A DNA stretch of 64,000 nucleotides from Verrucomicrobiota bacterium (GTDB lineage Bacteria > Verrucomicrobiota > Verrucomicrobiia > Opitutales > Opitutaceae), in NCBI GenBank assembly GCA_023416735.1, contig JAEZGX010000019.1, positions 62,001-126,000 of the forward strand. The letters are read 5' to 3'. Below, one piece after another: positions 42,541 through 51,412 of the stretch. Numbering within the stretch: position 1 is the stretch's first letter; every line of letters begins with the position of its first letter. The position numbers and the translations under genes are program-made. The notes beneath the pieces were generated by a model. It made no database searches and was not told the origin of the DNA. It saw nothing but the letters and a program-made list of their open reading frames with translations.

Positions 42541-43182
42541 ATGACTACTCCTCTCGCATTGAAAAAGCGGATACCGACCTTCTGTTCCGCGTTGGCGTTA
42601 ATGCTCGGTGCGCCGGTTCGGGGCGGCGCGGAAGATTTGCTGATCCAGCGAACGCTGATGCCGGACGCAGCGCCGAGTTCGTTCGCGGTCGGGTTTTCGA
42701 GCGGCGTGAATTTCTGTTACGACGTTGTTCGAGGCGGACTGAGCTACATCTGGAAAGGTGGTTTCGTCGACGAGACCAGTGTCCGCCCCAACGCGGGCAA
42801 ATCGATCACGCCGGTGAAGCTGCTGGGAGAGGTCGTTTATCGAGAGGAGGGATTTTTCCCGCTCCGCACCGGCGATCCGCAACGGGGCGCGGAGTTCGTC
42901 TTCAAAGGCTACCGGCTGCGAGACAACGCGATCGAGTTTCTTTATGAGATCAATCGTCGAACCGTGACGGAGGAGGTCACGCCGCTGAGCGACGGCTCGG
43001 GTTTGGTGCGGCGTTTCCGCATCGAAGGTGCCTCGGCGGACGAATCGTGGTGGTATGTGCCGGGATCGAGTTCCGGCGGAAAACTCGCTGCGCCTCAAGC
43101 GGTGCAGGACGCGGGCGGGTTTCGCTTCGATGCCGCGCGGGAGTTCTCGCTGGAAGTGCGTTTCGGAAAGGAGGCGCTATGA
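42541..43182 (+). CDS. Small exported beta-domain protein, related to the cupredoxin-PA14 protein's C terminus
   Basis: A 213-residue protein with a signal peptide ending near VRGGAED. The body (SFAVGFSSGVNFCYDVV, LSYIWKGGFVDET, EFVFKGYRLRDNAIEFLYEINRRTVTEEVTP) resembles residues 340-546 of the protein encoded at 55602-57242 (GFAVGLPGGANFSWDPE, LSSLWAGDFLDVK, NRFLGYRLDARRYPTFNYIVEGIEVTESFTV). So one domain occurs both alone and fused. Its stop overlaps the next gene's ATG by four bases, so the two proteins are probably made together and may form a complex. No catalytic motif is known. Confidence 0.65.
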   Translation: MTTPLALKKRIPTFCSALALMLGAPVRGGAEDLLIQRTLMPDAAPSSFAVGFSSGVNFCYDVVRGGLSYIWKGGFVDETSVRPNAGKSITPVKLLGEVVYREEGFFPLRTGDPQRGAEFVFKGYRLRDNAIEFLYEINRRTVTEEVTPLSDGSGLVRRFRIEGASADESWWYVPGSSSGGKLAAPQAVQDAGGFRFDAAREFSLEVRFGKEAL

Positions 43183-45023
43183 ACCGGCTCGCTTGGGTCT
43201 TTCTGCTGGGTGGCTTGGCGCTGGTCGCGAAGGCCGGCTATCGCGTCGAAACCGTCGTGCTGCCGCCGGAACTGCGGGGCGGAATCTCGGGCGTCGCTTT
43301 CACGCCCAAGGGAACGCTCGTGCTCGCGACGCGTTACGGGGAAATCTGGATGCGGGACTCCGACGCAGCGCCGTGGCGGAGATTCGCCGCCGGACTCGAT
43401 GAACCTCTCGGATTGGTCGCGGAGTCGGAGGAGGTAATCTACGTCGCGCATCGGCCCGAGTTGTTGAAGGTATCGGACACGAATGGCGATCGGCGCGCGG
43501 ACACGTTCGACGTGCTCGGTTACGACTGGGGACAGTCGAACAACTACCACGAGTTCTTCTACGGATTGCGGCGGGATGCGTCGGGAAACTTTTACGGCGC
43601 GATCTCGCTCGACTCGTCGGGCGCGAAGGAGCCGCCGGGCCGGACGCGCGGCGTGCGCAATGTCACCCCCGCGGTGGAGACATCCTACCACAACTCGGAA
43701 ATGCCTTTTCGCGGCTGGGCGGTGAAGATCACGCCCGCGGGCGATACGATTCATTTCGCTTCTGGGTTCCGGCAAGCCAACGGCGTGGGCCTGAGCCCTG
43801 CGGGCGATCTGTTCATGACCGACAACCAGGGCGACTACAAACCCTCGGGCGGACTGATGCACGTCGAGTTCAACGATTTTCACGGTCACGCGGAGAGTTT
43901 GAAATGGGAGCCGGGTTTTGTGTCCGGTTCATTGACGCCGGAGAAATTGTGGCAGCGTTACAAGGCTCCCGCGGTGGTGTTTCCGCACGGACCTCTCGGC
44001 GTGTCCGCGGGCGAGCCGATTTGGGATTTGTCGGAAGGCCGATTCGGCCCGTTCAGGGGGCAGACATTTGTCGGCGATTTCACGAATTTGGTTTTGCGGG
44101 TGGAATTGCAGAAAGTCGGCGGCGCCTATCAAGGCGTGGCGTTTCCCTTCCTGGGGCGGAGCGAAGATCCGAAGTTCGTTTCCGGCGAGCGCTTGAAGCA
44201 AGGTGGCATCCGCCTGGCTTTCGCGTCGGACGGCGCGCTCTACATCGGCCTGACGAGTGGATGGGGCGCGGGTTCGATCGGTTTGCAGAAGGTGGTGTGG
44301 GACGGAGGCGTGATCGCCGAAGTGCTCTCGTTGCAGCTGACCGAGCGGGGCTTCGCGCTGAAATTCACGCAGCCGATGGATCGGGCGACCGTGCAGGCGC
44401 TCGCCCGCGAGAAGCTGCGCTCCTTCCGCTATTATTATCATGTGCAGTATGGTTCGCCGCCGATCGATGAAACGTTGTTGCCGATCAGCGAAGTGCAGGT
44501 GTCGGCAGATGGCTTGAGCGCGGAGCTGATGGTGCCGGGATTGAAGGCCGGATTCGTGTATGAGTTCGATTTCGAACGGCTGCGCACGCAGCAAGGCGGC
44601 TTGCTGGCGAATCCCGTGGCCTACTACACGGCCAATCGATTGTTGACCGGCGAGGTGGCGCACGGGGGCACGACGCGATTGCCGCGCCCCAACGAAGAGG
44701 CGCTCGGCGCGAAAGCGGCGCTCAACGAACTGCCGCGCGAGGCGTTGGTCGCGGAAGGGAAGAAAGTGTATGCGCTCTTCTGCGCGGCGTGTCACCAAGC
44801 GGACGGACGTGGCATCAAAGGCGGAGCGGCAAACTTCGTGGACGACAAAACGCGGCTGGCGAAGTCCGACGAGGAGTTGCTGAAAGCGATTGCGCAAGGC
44901 GTCGAAATGAAAGGCATGCCTGCGTTCGGCTCCACGCTCCCCAAGGGCCAGCAGAAAGCCGTGGTGGCGTATCTGCGCGCCGCGTTTGGCGAAGCGAACG
45001 CAACCACACCCCGCCAAAAGTAA
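43179..45023 (+). CDS. Exported propeller-cytochrome c fusion (PQQ/sorbosone-dehydrogenase-like)
   Basis: A 614-residue periplasmic protein with a signal peptide ending at VAKAG. Residues about 25-400 form a six-bladed propeller (YRVETVVLPPELRGGISGVA, FRQANGVGLSPAGDLFMTDNQGD), resembling soluble sugar-dehydrogenase-type propellers. An Ig-like linker domain follows, then a C-terminal class I cytochrome c with C535-x2-C538-H539 and distal Met in GMPAFGS. It should oxidise an organic substrate and pass electrons through its heme. The ATG at 43179 overlaps the previous stop. A homologue without the cytochrome is encoded at 54068-55585. Confidence 0.85.
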   Translation: MNRLAWVFLLGGLALVAKAGYRVETVVLPPELRGGISGVAFTPKGTLVLATRYGEIWMRDSDAAPWRRFAAGLDEPLGLVAESEEVIYVAHRPELLKVSDTNGDRRADTFDVLGYDWGQSNNYHEFFYGLRRDASGNFYGAISLDSSGAKEPPGRTRGVRNVTPAVETSYHNSEMPFRGWAVKITPAGDTIHFASGFRQANGVGLSPAGDLFMTDNQGDYKPSGGLMHVEFNDFHGHAESLKWEPGFVSGSLTPEKLWQRYKAPAVVFPHGPLGVSAGEPIWDLSEGRFGPFRGQTFVGDFTNLVLRVELQKVGGAYQGVAFPFLGRSEDPKFVSGERLKQGGIRLAFASDGALYIGLTSGWGAGSIGLQKVVWDGGVIAEVLSLQLTERGFALKFTQPMDRATVQALAREKLRSFRYYYHVQYGSPPIDETLLPISEVQVSADGLSAELMVPGLKAGFVYEFDFERLRTQQGGLLANPVAYYTANRLLTGEVAHGGTTRLPRPNEEALGAKAALNELPREALVAEGKKVYALFCAACHQADGRGIKGGAANFVDDKTRLAKSDEELLKAIAQGVEMKGMPAFGSTLPKGQQKAVVAYLRAAFGEANATTPRQK

Positions 45024-45059
45024 ACTCACCACGAGCTGTAATCTCCCAACGCGCCTTCC

Positions 45060-46562
45060 ATGCAACCTTCCCTGAACGCTCCCGCGGGCGTTGATCGCCG
45101 CACCTTTTTGAAGACATTGTCCGTCGCCAGTCTCGGCCTGGCCACTGCCAGCGCGCTGCCGCGGGGTCTGGCGCAAGGGAGCGCCACCTCGCGTCGCAAG
45201 CGTTACGCCATCGTCGGACTCGGGTCACGTTATCGTCTGTATCAGACCGCGATCGAGACCACGCACAAAGACTATGCCGAACTCGTAGGCGTGTGTGATT
45301 TGAATCCGGGCCGCATCAAGCTCTCGCAGAGGCGGTCCGCCGCCGCGGGCGCGAAGGCGGCCCCCGGTTATGTGCACACCGACTTCGAGAAAATGATCCG
45401 GGAGACGAAGCCGGATTGCGTGATTGTGACGACGGTCGACGCGACGCATGACGATTATCTGGTGCGCGCGATGGAACTCGGCTGCGACACGATCACCGAA
45501 AAGCCGATGACGACCACGCCCGAAAAGTGTCAGCGTATCCTCGATGCGCGTCGTCGCACCGGGAAGGAAGTGCGCGTGCTGTTCAACTACCGCTATTCTC
45601 CACCGCGCACTCAGGTGAAGGACATCCTGATGTCGGGGGAGATCGGCGAAGTGTGTTCGGTGGACTTCCACTGGCTGCTTAACACGACGCATGGCGCGGA
45701 CTATTTCCGCCGCTGGCACGCCGAGAAAATCAACTCGGGCGGGCTCATGATTCACAAAGCCACGCACCACTTCGACCTCGTGAACTGGTGGTTAGGCTCG
45801 GTGCCGACGAGCGTGCTCGCGACCGGCAAGCGCGAGTTCTACACGCCGGAGATGGCGAAGCGGTTCGGCTTGGAGTCGCACCACGAACGCTGCCGCACGT
45901 GTCCCGAGCAGGCGAAATGCGGTTTCTTCGTGAGCTTGGAAAAGTCGAAGCAGCTGAAGGAGACCTATCTCGATAACGAACATCACGACGGATACTTCCG
46001 CGACCGCTGCGTGTTTCACCCGCGTATCGACATCGAAGATACGATGAACGTCATCGTGGGCTACGACAATCGCGCGACGCTCAGTTACTCGCTGAACGCC
46101 TTCAATGCGTGGGAAGGCTACCACGTTGCGTTCAATGGCACCAAGGGCCGGCTCGAGCACAGCATCGTCGAGGCGGTGTATGCCAACGGCACCACCAGCG
46201 AGGAATCGCAGGGTGCGATCGCCGATGGAGGCGTGACCACGCGAGTGATTCCACTGCGCGGATCTCCGCGCACGATCGAGCCTTGGACCGGCGTGGGATC
46301 CCACGGCGGCGGCGATGCCGTGATGTTGGACGATGTTTTTCTGCCGCAGCCTCCTGCGGACAAGTATCAGCGGGCGGCGGACGAACGGGCGGGAGCCTAT
46401 TCCATGCTCATCGGCGCGGCGGCGAATATCTGCTTCAAGACCGGACAATCCGTGGAGGTGCCGAAGCTGGTGGATAATTTGGCGCGCCCCGATTATGCCC
46501 CGATGCCCTCGCGTTCGGCGCCGCTGCCGATGCCGGAGCAAGCGCGCATCCTGCGCGGTTAA
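45060..46562 (+). CDS. Tat-exported Gfo/Idh/MocA-family oxidoreductase with four-cysteine insert
   Basis: A 500-residue oxidoreductase exported by the Tat pathway (DRRTFLKTLSVASLGLA). The Rossmann part shows AIVGLGSRYRLYQTAI and the catalytic-type motif EKPMTT. The substrate domain has GGLMIHKATHHFDLVNWW. An insert carries C278-x2-C281-x5-C287 and, further on, C317, a possible metal site. Exported members such as glucose-fructose oxidoreductase hold NADP tightly and work by hydride shuttling, so a non-dissociating cofactor is plausible here. It lies 36 bases after the propeller-cytochrome gene, suggesting joint action on a sugar in the periplasm. Confidence 0.85.
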   Translation: MQPSLNAPAGVDRRTFLKTLSVASLGLATASALPRGLAQGSATSRRKRYAIVGLGSRYRLYQTAIETTHKDYAELVGVCDLNPGRIKLSQRRSAAAGAKAAPGYVHTDFEKMIRETKPDCVIVTTVDATHDDYLVRAMELGCDTITEKPMTTTPEKCQRILDARRRTGKEVRVLFNYRYSPPRTQVKDILMSGEIGEVCSVDFHWLLNTTHGADYFRRWHAEKINSGGLMIHKATHHFDLVNWWLGSVPTSVLATGKREFYTPEMAKRFGLESHHERCRTCPEQAKCGFFVSLEKSKQLKETYLDNEHHDGYFRDRCVFHPRIDIEDTMNVIVGYDNRATLSYSLNAFNAWEGYHVAFNGTKGRLEHSIVEAVYANGTTSEESQGAIADGGVTTRVIPLRGSPRTIEPWTGVGSHGGGDAVMLDDVFLPQPPADKYQRAADERAGAYSMLIGAAANICFKTGQSVEVPKLVDNLARPDYAPMPSRSAPLPMPEQARILRG

Positions 46563-46759
46563 AGTTAAGAAACACCGTAGTCGTCCCAACGCCGTCGCGA
46601 CGACGCTCCGTGCCGGTAACGGTTTGACCTACGGCGGACGGGCCGGGAGTTGGAGGATTGCGGCGCACACGGAAAGACGGGTTGTAGGCGTGTATAGCCT
46701 GCGCCGGGCGGAGTTGGGTTGACAGACGATCTGGTTCGATGCGGTAGATATACCGACCT

Positions 46760-48283
46760 ATGCCAGATACCCCTGCCACTGATCACTGGCTTCAGTCCGC
46801 TGTGATGCGGGCGTGTTTTGCCGTGGGGATCTTTGGTCTTTTGGCGGTGACCGGGCGGGGAGCTCCCGGACCGCTGCGGTTGGTCTCGATCCACGAAGAT
46901 CTTCTGCCCGGACTGCGAGCGGTGGCGGAGGAATTCACCGCGCGAACGGGGTGGGAGGTGGAAATTCAGGCGGTGCCCTATGCGGCGCATGAGCTTTGGA
47001 TACGCACGCAGATGTTGAGCCGGCAGGCGCCGGACGTCCTCGTGGTTGAGAGCACGGATTTGCCGTGGCGTTACGGGCACTCGGGAATGTTGGTGCGATG
47101 GGACGATGTGTTGGCGGAGCCGAACGCGTTCGACCTCGTGCAACCGGGACGTCCCTGGCAGCACGCTTTTCACGACGAACTGATTCAGCAGGCGCGAGAT
47201 GCCGCGGGTGCGATCTGGTGTGTGCCTTATACGCAATACGGCGTGGGGTTCTTCTATAATCGCGACGTTTACGAGGAGCTCCAACTTCGGCCGCCTGCAA
47301 CCTGGGAGGAATTGCTCGTCAATTTCGAGGCGACGCGCGCGTCGGGGCGAAACGCTTTCGTGACGGCGGTGAAACCCAACGATCACCAGACGCTGTGGAT
47401 GGCCGACATGCTACTCGAGTTGCTGCTGCGGCCGGTGGCGGAGCAGGTGAACCTGCAAACGCGTTCGGGCTGGCGCTACGATCCTTTCGATCCGGCGTGT
47501 GCGCGCGGTGAAGTGATCACGCTCGAAGAGCGATTGGTTGGGTTCGATCGCGGGTTGATCGATCCGGCGCGAGCGCCGGCATTCAAGGAGACCGCCCGTT
47601 TGATGAAACGGCTGGCGGCGGAATTCCGGCCGGACTTTTTGAGCCTCGATGGCGAGGAAGTTCCGCGTGTCTTCGCTCGCGGGCAGGCGGTTCATTTCCT
47701 CAACGGCACCTGGTTTCTGCGGCCGCTGAGTGCGATGCAGCGCAGCATCGAAGCGATCGCGCCGGAGCGGGTGTTTCCTTGGGCGGTCTTTCCTTTCCCG
47801 GAGTTGACGGCGCAGAGCACGCCGCTGCCGCGGCTCGGCGGGATCAATCAAAACTCGGGCTTGCGCGCGTGTTTCGTTGTGCCGCGGCAGGACGCGCTTC
47901 CCGAACGCCAGCGCGCGGCGATCGATCTCGTGCGCTATCTGACGGCGCCGAAAGTGGCGGAGGAATCGTTTGGTCGGACGGCGGTGCACGATTTGCCAGC
48001 GATGCCGGATGTGCCGCCGAAGCCTGGAGCGGAGCCGCTGGTGCCCAAGGTGCGTTACGCGTTCCTCGTGCTCGCCCAATTTCGCGGTTACGACGCGCGG
48101 AGCGAAGGCGAGTTCTGGACGTTGTGGCAGAGTTTGCTCGGCGGGCTGATCGATGAGGATGAATTCGTGCGGCGACTAAGCGTGTCGCATCGCGCGGCGC
48201 TGTTTCGGCTGTCGCAGGAAAAGGCGGCGCAGATGGATCGCGCCTTCCTTGCGCTCCATCTGCCGGAGGGCTTCAAGCCATGA
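46760..48283 (+). CDS. Extracellular solute-binding protein of a sugar ABC importer
   Basis: A 507-residue family 1 solute-binding protein, periplasmic. A signal-like segment (MRACFAVGIFGLLAVTG) starts at an internal ATG at 46805, which may be the true start. The mature part has the usual two-lobe pattern, with AGAIWCVPYTQYGVGFFYNRD and a long C-terminal helix region. Its stop overlaps the first permease gene by four bases. The ligand is probably an oligosaccharide. The 197 bases upstream have a TTGACA hexamer at 46719-46724 but no convincing -10 element. Confidence 0.83.
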   Translation: MPDTPATDHWLQSAVMRACFAVGIFGLLAVTGRGAPGPLRLVSIHEDLLPGLRAVAEEFTARTGWEVEIQAVPYAAHELWIRTQMLSRQAPDVLVVESTDLPWRYGHSGMLVRWDDVLAEPNAFDLVQPGRPWQHAFHDELIQQARDAAGAIWCVPYTQYGVGFFYNRDVYEELQLRPPATWEELLVNFEATRASGRNAFVTAVKPNDHQTLWMADMLLELLLRPVAEQVNLQTRSGWRYDPFDPACARGEVITLEERLVGFDRGLIDPARAPAFKETARLMKRLAAEFRPDFLSLDGEEVPRVFARGQAVHFLNGTWFLRPLSAMQRSIEAIAPERVFPWAVFPFPELTAQSTPLPRLGGINQNSGLRACFVVPRQDALPERQRAAIDLVRYLTAPKVAEESFGRTAVHDLPAMPDVPPKPGAEPLVPKVRYAFLVLAQFRGYDARSEGEFWTLWQSLLGGLIDEDEFVRRLSVSHRAALFRLSQEKAAQMDRAFLALHLPEGFKP

Positions 48284-49161
48284 AGTCGGAGTCCTCGGGA
48301 ACGCAGACCTGGCGCGCGGCGGGTTTTCTTTTCCCGGCGTGCGCCTTTTTCGCGCTGTTTGTCGTGGTGCCGGCGTTGTCGGCACTGGCGCTGGCGTTTT
48401 TCCGCACGGATGGTTTGGCGATGCGGGAATGGGTAGGTGTGGAGAATTTCCGTCACCTCTTCGCGGATCCGCTCTTCTGGAAATCGATCAGGAACCTCTT
48501 GTGGTTCGCGGTGCTAACGGTGCCGGTGCAGACACTCGGCCCGCTTCTGGGCGCGAAGCTGCTTTACTCACTGCGCTCGCCGCGCGCGACGTATTGGTAT
48601 CGCACGCTGCTGGTGTTTCCCGTGTTGGTGCCGGGTGTAGTCACCATTCTGGTTTGGCAGGAACTCTATGGTGCGAGCGGGCCGATCAATCTCTTGCTGA
48701 GTGCGATCGGGCTGGGGGAGCACACCCGCGCGTGGCTGGGCGATCCGGCGACGGTCGTGCCGGCGATCGTCGCAATCGGGATGCCGTTCACGGGGGGCGT
48801 TTTTCTGCTGATCTATCTGGCGGGCTTTCTCTCGATTCCGGCATCGCTCGTGGAGGCGGCGCGGCTCGATGGCGCAGGCGGGCTGCGGCTTTTCGTGAGC
48901 GTGGAGCTGCCCATGCTGCGCACGCAAATCGGCGTGATCGCGTTGTTGTCGCTGCTTGGTGTGCTGCAGAATTTTGATAACATCCAGATTCTGACAAATG
49001 GCGGACCGATGAACGCGTCGCTGACACCGGCGCTGTATCTGTTTCGCTCGGGTTTCGAATTCGGTCAGCTCGGATACGCGAGCGCGCTCGGGGTGGTATT
49101 GCTGGCATTGTGCGCGGTGCTGACGGTGCTCGTGCGCTGGGCCGGGAGGAGGGAAGCATGA
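48280..49161 (+). CDS. Sugar ABC transporter permease (MalF/UgpA type)
   Basis: A 293-residue inner-membrane permease with six hydrophobic segments. The cytoplasmic EAA loop that contacts the ATPase is visible as EAARLDGAG near residue 195. It overlaps the binding-protein gene upstream and the second permease gene downstream by four bases each, so the three are co-translated. It forms the translocation pore with the next gene's product. No ATP-binding subunit gene is present in this window; a shared MsmK/UgpC-type ATPase elsewhere is assumed. Confidence 0.9.
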   Translation: MKSESSGTQTWRAAGFLFPACAFFALFVVVPALSALALAFFRTDGLAMREWVGVENFRHLFADPLFWKSIRNLLWFAVLTVPVQTLGPLLGAKLLYSLRSPRATYWYRTLLVFPVLVPGVVTILVWQELYGASGPINLLLSAIGLGEHTRAWLGDPATVVPAIVAIGMPFTGGVFLLIYLAGFLSIPASLVEAARLDGAGGLRLFVSVELPMLRTQIGVIALLSLLGVLQNFDNIQILTNGGPMNASLTPALYLFRSGFEFGQLGYASALGVVLLALCAVLTVLVRWAGRREA

Positions 49162-49991
49162 GGACAAGACCGGCTAGGTCGCGCCAGTGGTTGCTGCACG
49201 CGGTGCTCGTGGTGCTGTCGCTGCTCACGGCGCTGCCCTTTGCGATCATGACGTTGATGTCGGCGAAGGACCTCGGGCAGCTCACGCTGAGCTTCTGGGC
49301 CTGGCCGTCGCCGTTTCGCTGGGAGAATTACTGGTTTGGGCTGCGCGTGACCGTGGAGTATCTCGGCAACAGCCTGGTGGTGAGCGCGGCGGTGTGTGCG
49401 CTGACGCTCGCGTGCGCGGCGCTGGCGGCGTATGCGTTCAGCCGGTTTCGGTTTCCGGCGAAGCGAGGCGTTTTCGGCGCCTTTGTCATGGCGCTGATGA
49501 TACCGAGCGCGCTGCTGCTGGTGCCGCTTTTCCTCGTTTGTCGTGAACTTGGTCTGCTCGACACAATGTGGGGGCTCGTGCTGCCGCAGGCGGCGGGCGC
49601 GCTGCCGCTGGCGATCCTGCTGTTGCGGTCGTTTTTCGAAGAGCTGCCGCGCGACTTGTTCGATGCCGCTCGCATCGATGGCGCGAGCGAGCTGCGCGTG
49701 CTGTGGCACATCGTGGTGCCGCTCTCGTTGCCGGTATTCAGCACGGTGGCCATCCTGAATCTGCTGTCGTCCTGGAACAACTACATCTGGCCGTTGCTGA
49801 CCGTTCAGTCGGAATCGCTGCGGACGCTGCCTCTCGGGCTGGCGTTTCTGGTGTTTGAGCAGGACCTGAAATTCGAGCCCGGCAAGCTGATGGCGGCCTA
49901 CCTGATGACCTCGCTGCCGCTGCTGATCCTGTTTCTTTTTCTGACCAAGCCCTTCGTGAAAGGACTCACCAGCGGAGCGCTGAAGGAATGA
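49158..49991 (+). CDS. Sugar ABC transporter permease (MalG/UgpE type)
   Basis: A 277-residue inner-membrane permease, partner of the preceding MalF-type subunit. The EAA-type loop is DAARIDGAS near residue 173, followed by the conserved SSWNNYIWPL segment. The ATG at 49158 overlaps the upstream stop (ATGA) and follows GGGAGG closely. About six transmembrane helices are evident. The next gene encodes a beta-helix polysaccharide-active protein on the same strand. Confidence 0.9.
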   Translation: MRTRPARSRQWLLHAVLVVLSLLTALPFAIMTLMSAKDLGQLTLSFWAWPSPFRWENYWFGLRVTVEYLGNSLVVSAAVCALTLACAALAAYAFSRFRFPAKRGVFGAFVMALMIPSALLLVPLFLVCRELGLLDTMWGLVLPQAAGALPLAILLLRSFFEELPRDLFDAARIDGASELRVLWHIVVPLSLPVFSTVAILNLLSSWNNYIWPLLTVQSESLRTLPLGLAFLVFEQDLKFEPGKLMAAYLMTSLPLLILFLFLTKPFVKGLTSGALKE

Positions 49992-50047
49992 GCCCGAAAG
50001 GCGTGTGGCAGCCGGCCCGAGCTGCGGCGACGGGCTTTGCATTTTCC

Positions 50048-51367
50048 ATGAAGCTTAAACCCCAGACACTTCTTTTCCTTCTCGGCATGTGCGCGCCGTT
50101 CGTCGCCGGTGCGAACGCGGATGCGGTGCCCGTTTATCGGAGTGTCGCGGATTTCGGTGCTGATGGTTCGGACGAACGGGATGATACGGTCGCGATCCAG
50201 CAGGCCATCGACTCGCTCGGCGAAAAGGGCGGTGTGGTGTTTTTGCCCGCGGGCAAGTATCTCCTCAGCGCGCCGCTGATCATCCAACGGACGAGCGTTA
50301 CCTTGCTTGGGGAAGGTCGGGGCGGGACGAACGATCGTGCTCCCACCGGCAGTTTGCTGGTGTTGCGGGCCGGCACAACGGACACCGCCATCGAGCTGCG
50401 CGACTGTGCACACAGCGGTGTGCGCAGCCTCGGTGTATATCGACAGCCGAGTGCCGCGAAAAGCGGTGGGGAAGCGGGTGCCGCCATCCGGGTTGTCGGC
50501 ACCTATCATTGTTTCGTGCGCGAGGTGACGCTCGCCTCGGTCGTGAATGGAATCGAGATCCTCAACGGCATCAGTCCGGTGGTGGAGGACATCTCGATTA
50601 AAAATCCATCGGGCACCTTTGGCATCTGGCTGCATGGCGCGGGTCTGGTGGACGGACGGCGCCGAAAAGTGGATGCGGCGCATTTCGTGCGGATCTCCGG
50701 TGGTGCGGCGAAAGGCGTGCCGATCGAGTGGATGGTGTTGGGGCCAAACGTGGATGGCGCGAAGATTCAGGACGGGCGCTTCGTTGCCGGATCGCGCGGA
50801 CTCGTGTTGCGAGGCGGGAATCCGGACGCGGGCGACACGCGGCCGAAATACATCTATACCGATAAATTCGGCTGCGATCATGTCAGCGACGAAGGCGTTC
50901 TGATCGAGGCGGGCAACGACCTGTTCATGACGAACACCTGGATCGGGCAGAATCGCAACGCCACGGGCATGGTGATCGGTCCTGGATTTACCGGCGGCGC
51001 ATTGCTCACGGATTTGCGCATCCGCGGTGCGGGCGGTCACGGGCTGCACGTGCAGGGAGGGCGCAACATCTACATTGCCAATCCGCTGATCGGAACCAAC
51101 GGCACGAATCGAACGCTGGTGCCGCGCGGATCGACCGAAGCGGCGGGCATCCTGATCGAGTCCGGGGTGAAGAACCTGCGAGTGACGGGCGGCGGCGTGT
51201 GTCCGCTTTACGAAGGTGGCGCGACGGCCTTGCAGCACTACGGCGTGCGTTATCTCGGAACCGAGCAGCAGGCGGTGGCCGATTCGGTGCGTATTTCCGG
51301 CGTCGATACGACTGGGAACGCCGTGCCCTTTGCTCCGGCGATCCTGGCGTTGGATCGTGCGCTCTGA
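50048..51367 (+). CDS. Exported right-handed beta-helix protein (pectate_lyase_3 type)
   Basis: A 439-residue exported protein. The ATG at 50048 begins a signal peptide ending in GANAD; an ATG at 49988 overlapping the permease stop would add twenty residues. VYRSVADFGADGSDERDDT and AIQQAIDSLGEKGGVVFLPAGKY are the hallmark of the pectate-lyase-superfamily/GH28-like N terminus, and the rest is repetitive beta-helix sequence. Such proteins include lyases, epimerases and glycosidases, so substrate and reaction are open. The position after ABC permeases and before an FAD oxidoreductase suggests a role in making the importer's substrate. Confidence 0.8.
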   Translation: MKLKPQTLLFLLGMCAPFVAGANADAVPVYRSVADFGADGSDERDDTVAIQQAIDSLGEKGGVVFLPAGKYLLSAPLIIQRTSVTLLGEGRGGTNDRAPTGSLLVLRAGTTDTAIELRDCAHSGVRSLGVYRQPSAAKSGGEAGAAIRVVGTYHCFVREVTLASVVNGIEILNGISPVVEDISIKNPSGTFGIWLHGAGLVDGRRRKVDAAHFVRISGGAAKGVPIEWMVLGPNVDGAKIQDGRFVAGSRGLVLRGGNPDAGDTRPKYIYTDKFGCDHVSDEGVLIEAGNDLFMTNTWIGQNRNATGMVIGPGFTGGALLTDLRIRGAGGHGLHVQGGRNIYIANPLIGTNGTNRTLVPRGSTEAAGILIESGVKNLRVTGGGVCPLYEGGATALQHYGVRYLGTEQQAVADSVRISGVDTTGNAVPFAPAILALDRAL

Positions 51368-51412
51368 CCTCACCCGGAGCGGTAGAGCAGTTTCATTCAA
51401 ATTCGATTTCTC

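Noticed and set aside
46719..46750. TTGACA as the -35 box of the ABC importer operon
   Set aside because: No -10 hexamer lies at 16-18 bases, and the only AT-rich candidates are too far away, so a sigma-70 promoter is not supported.
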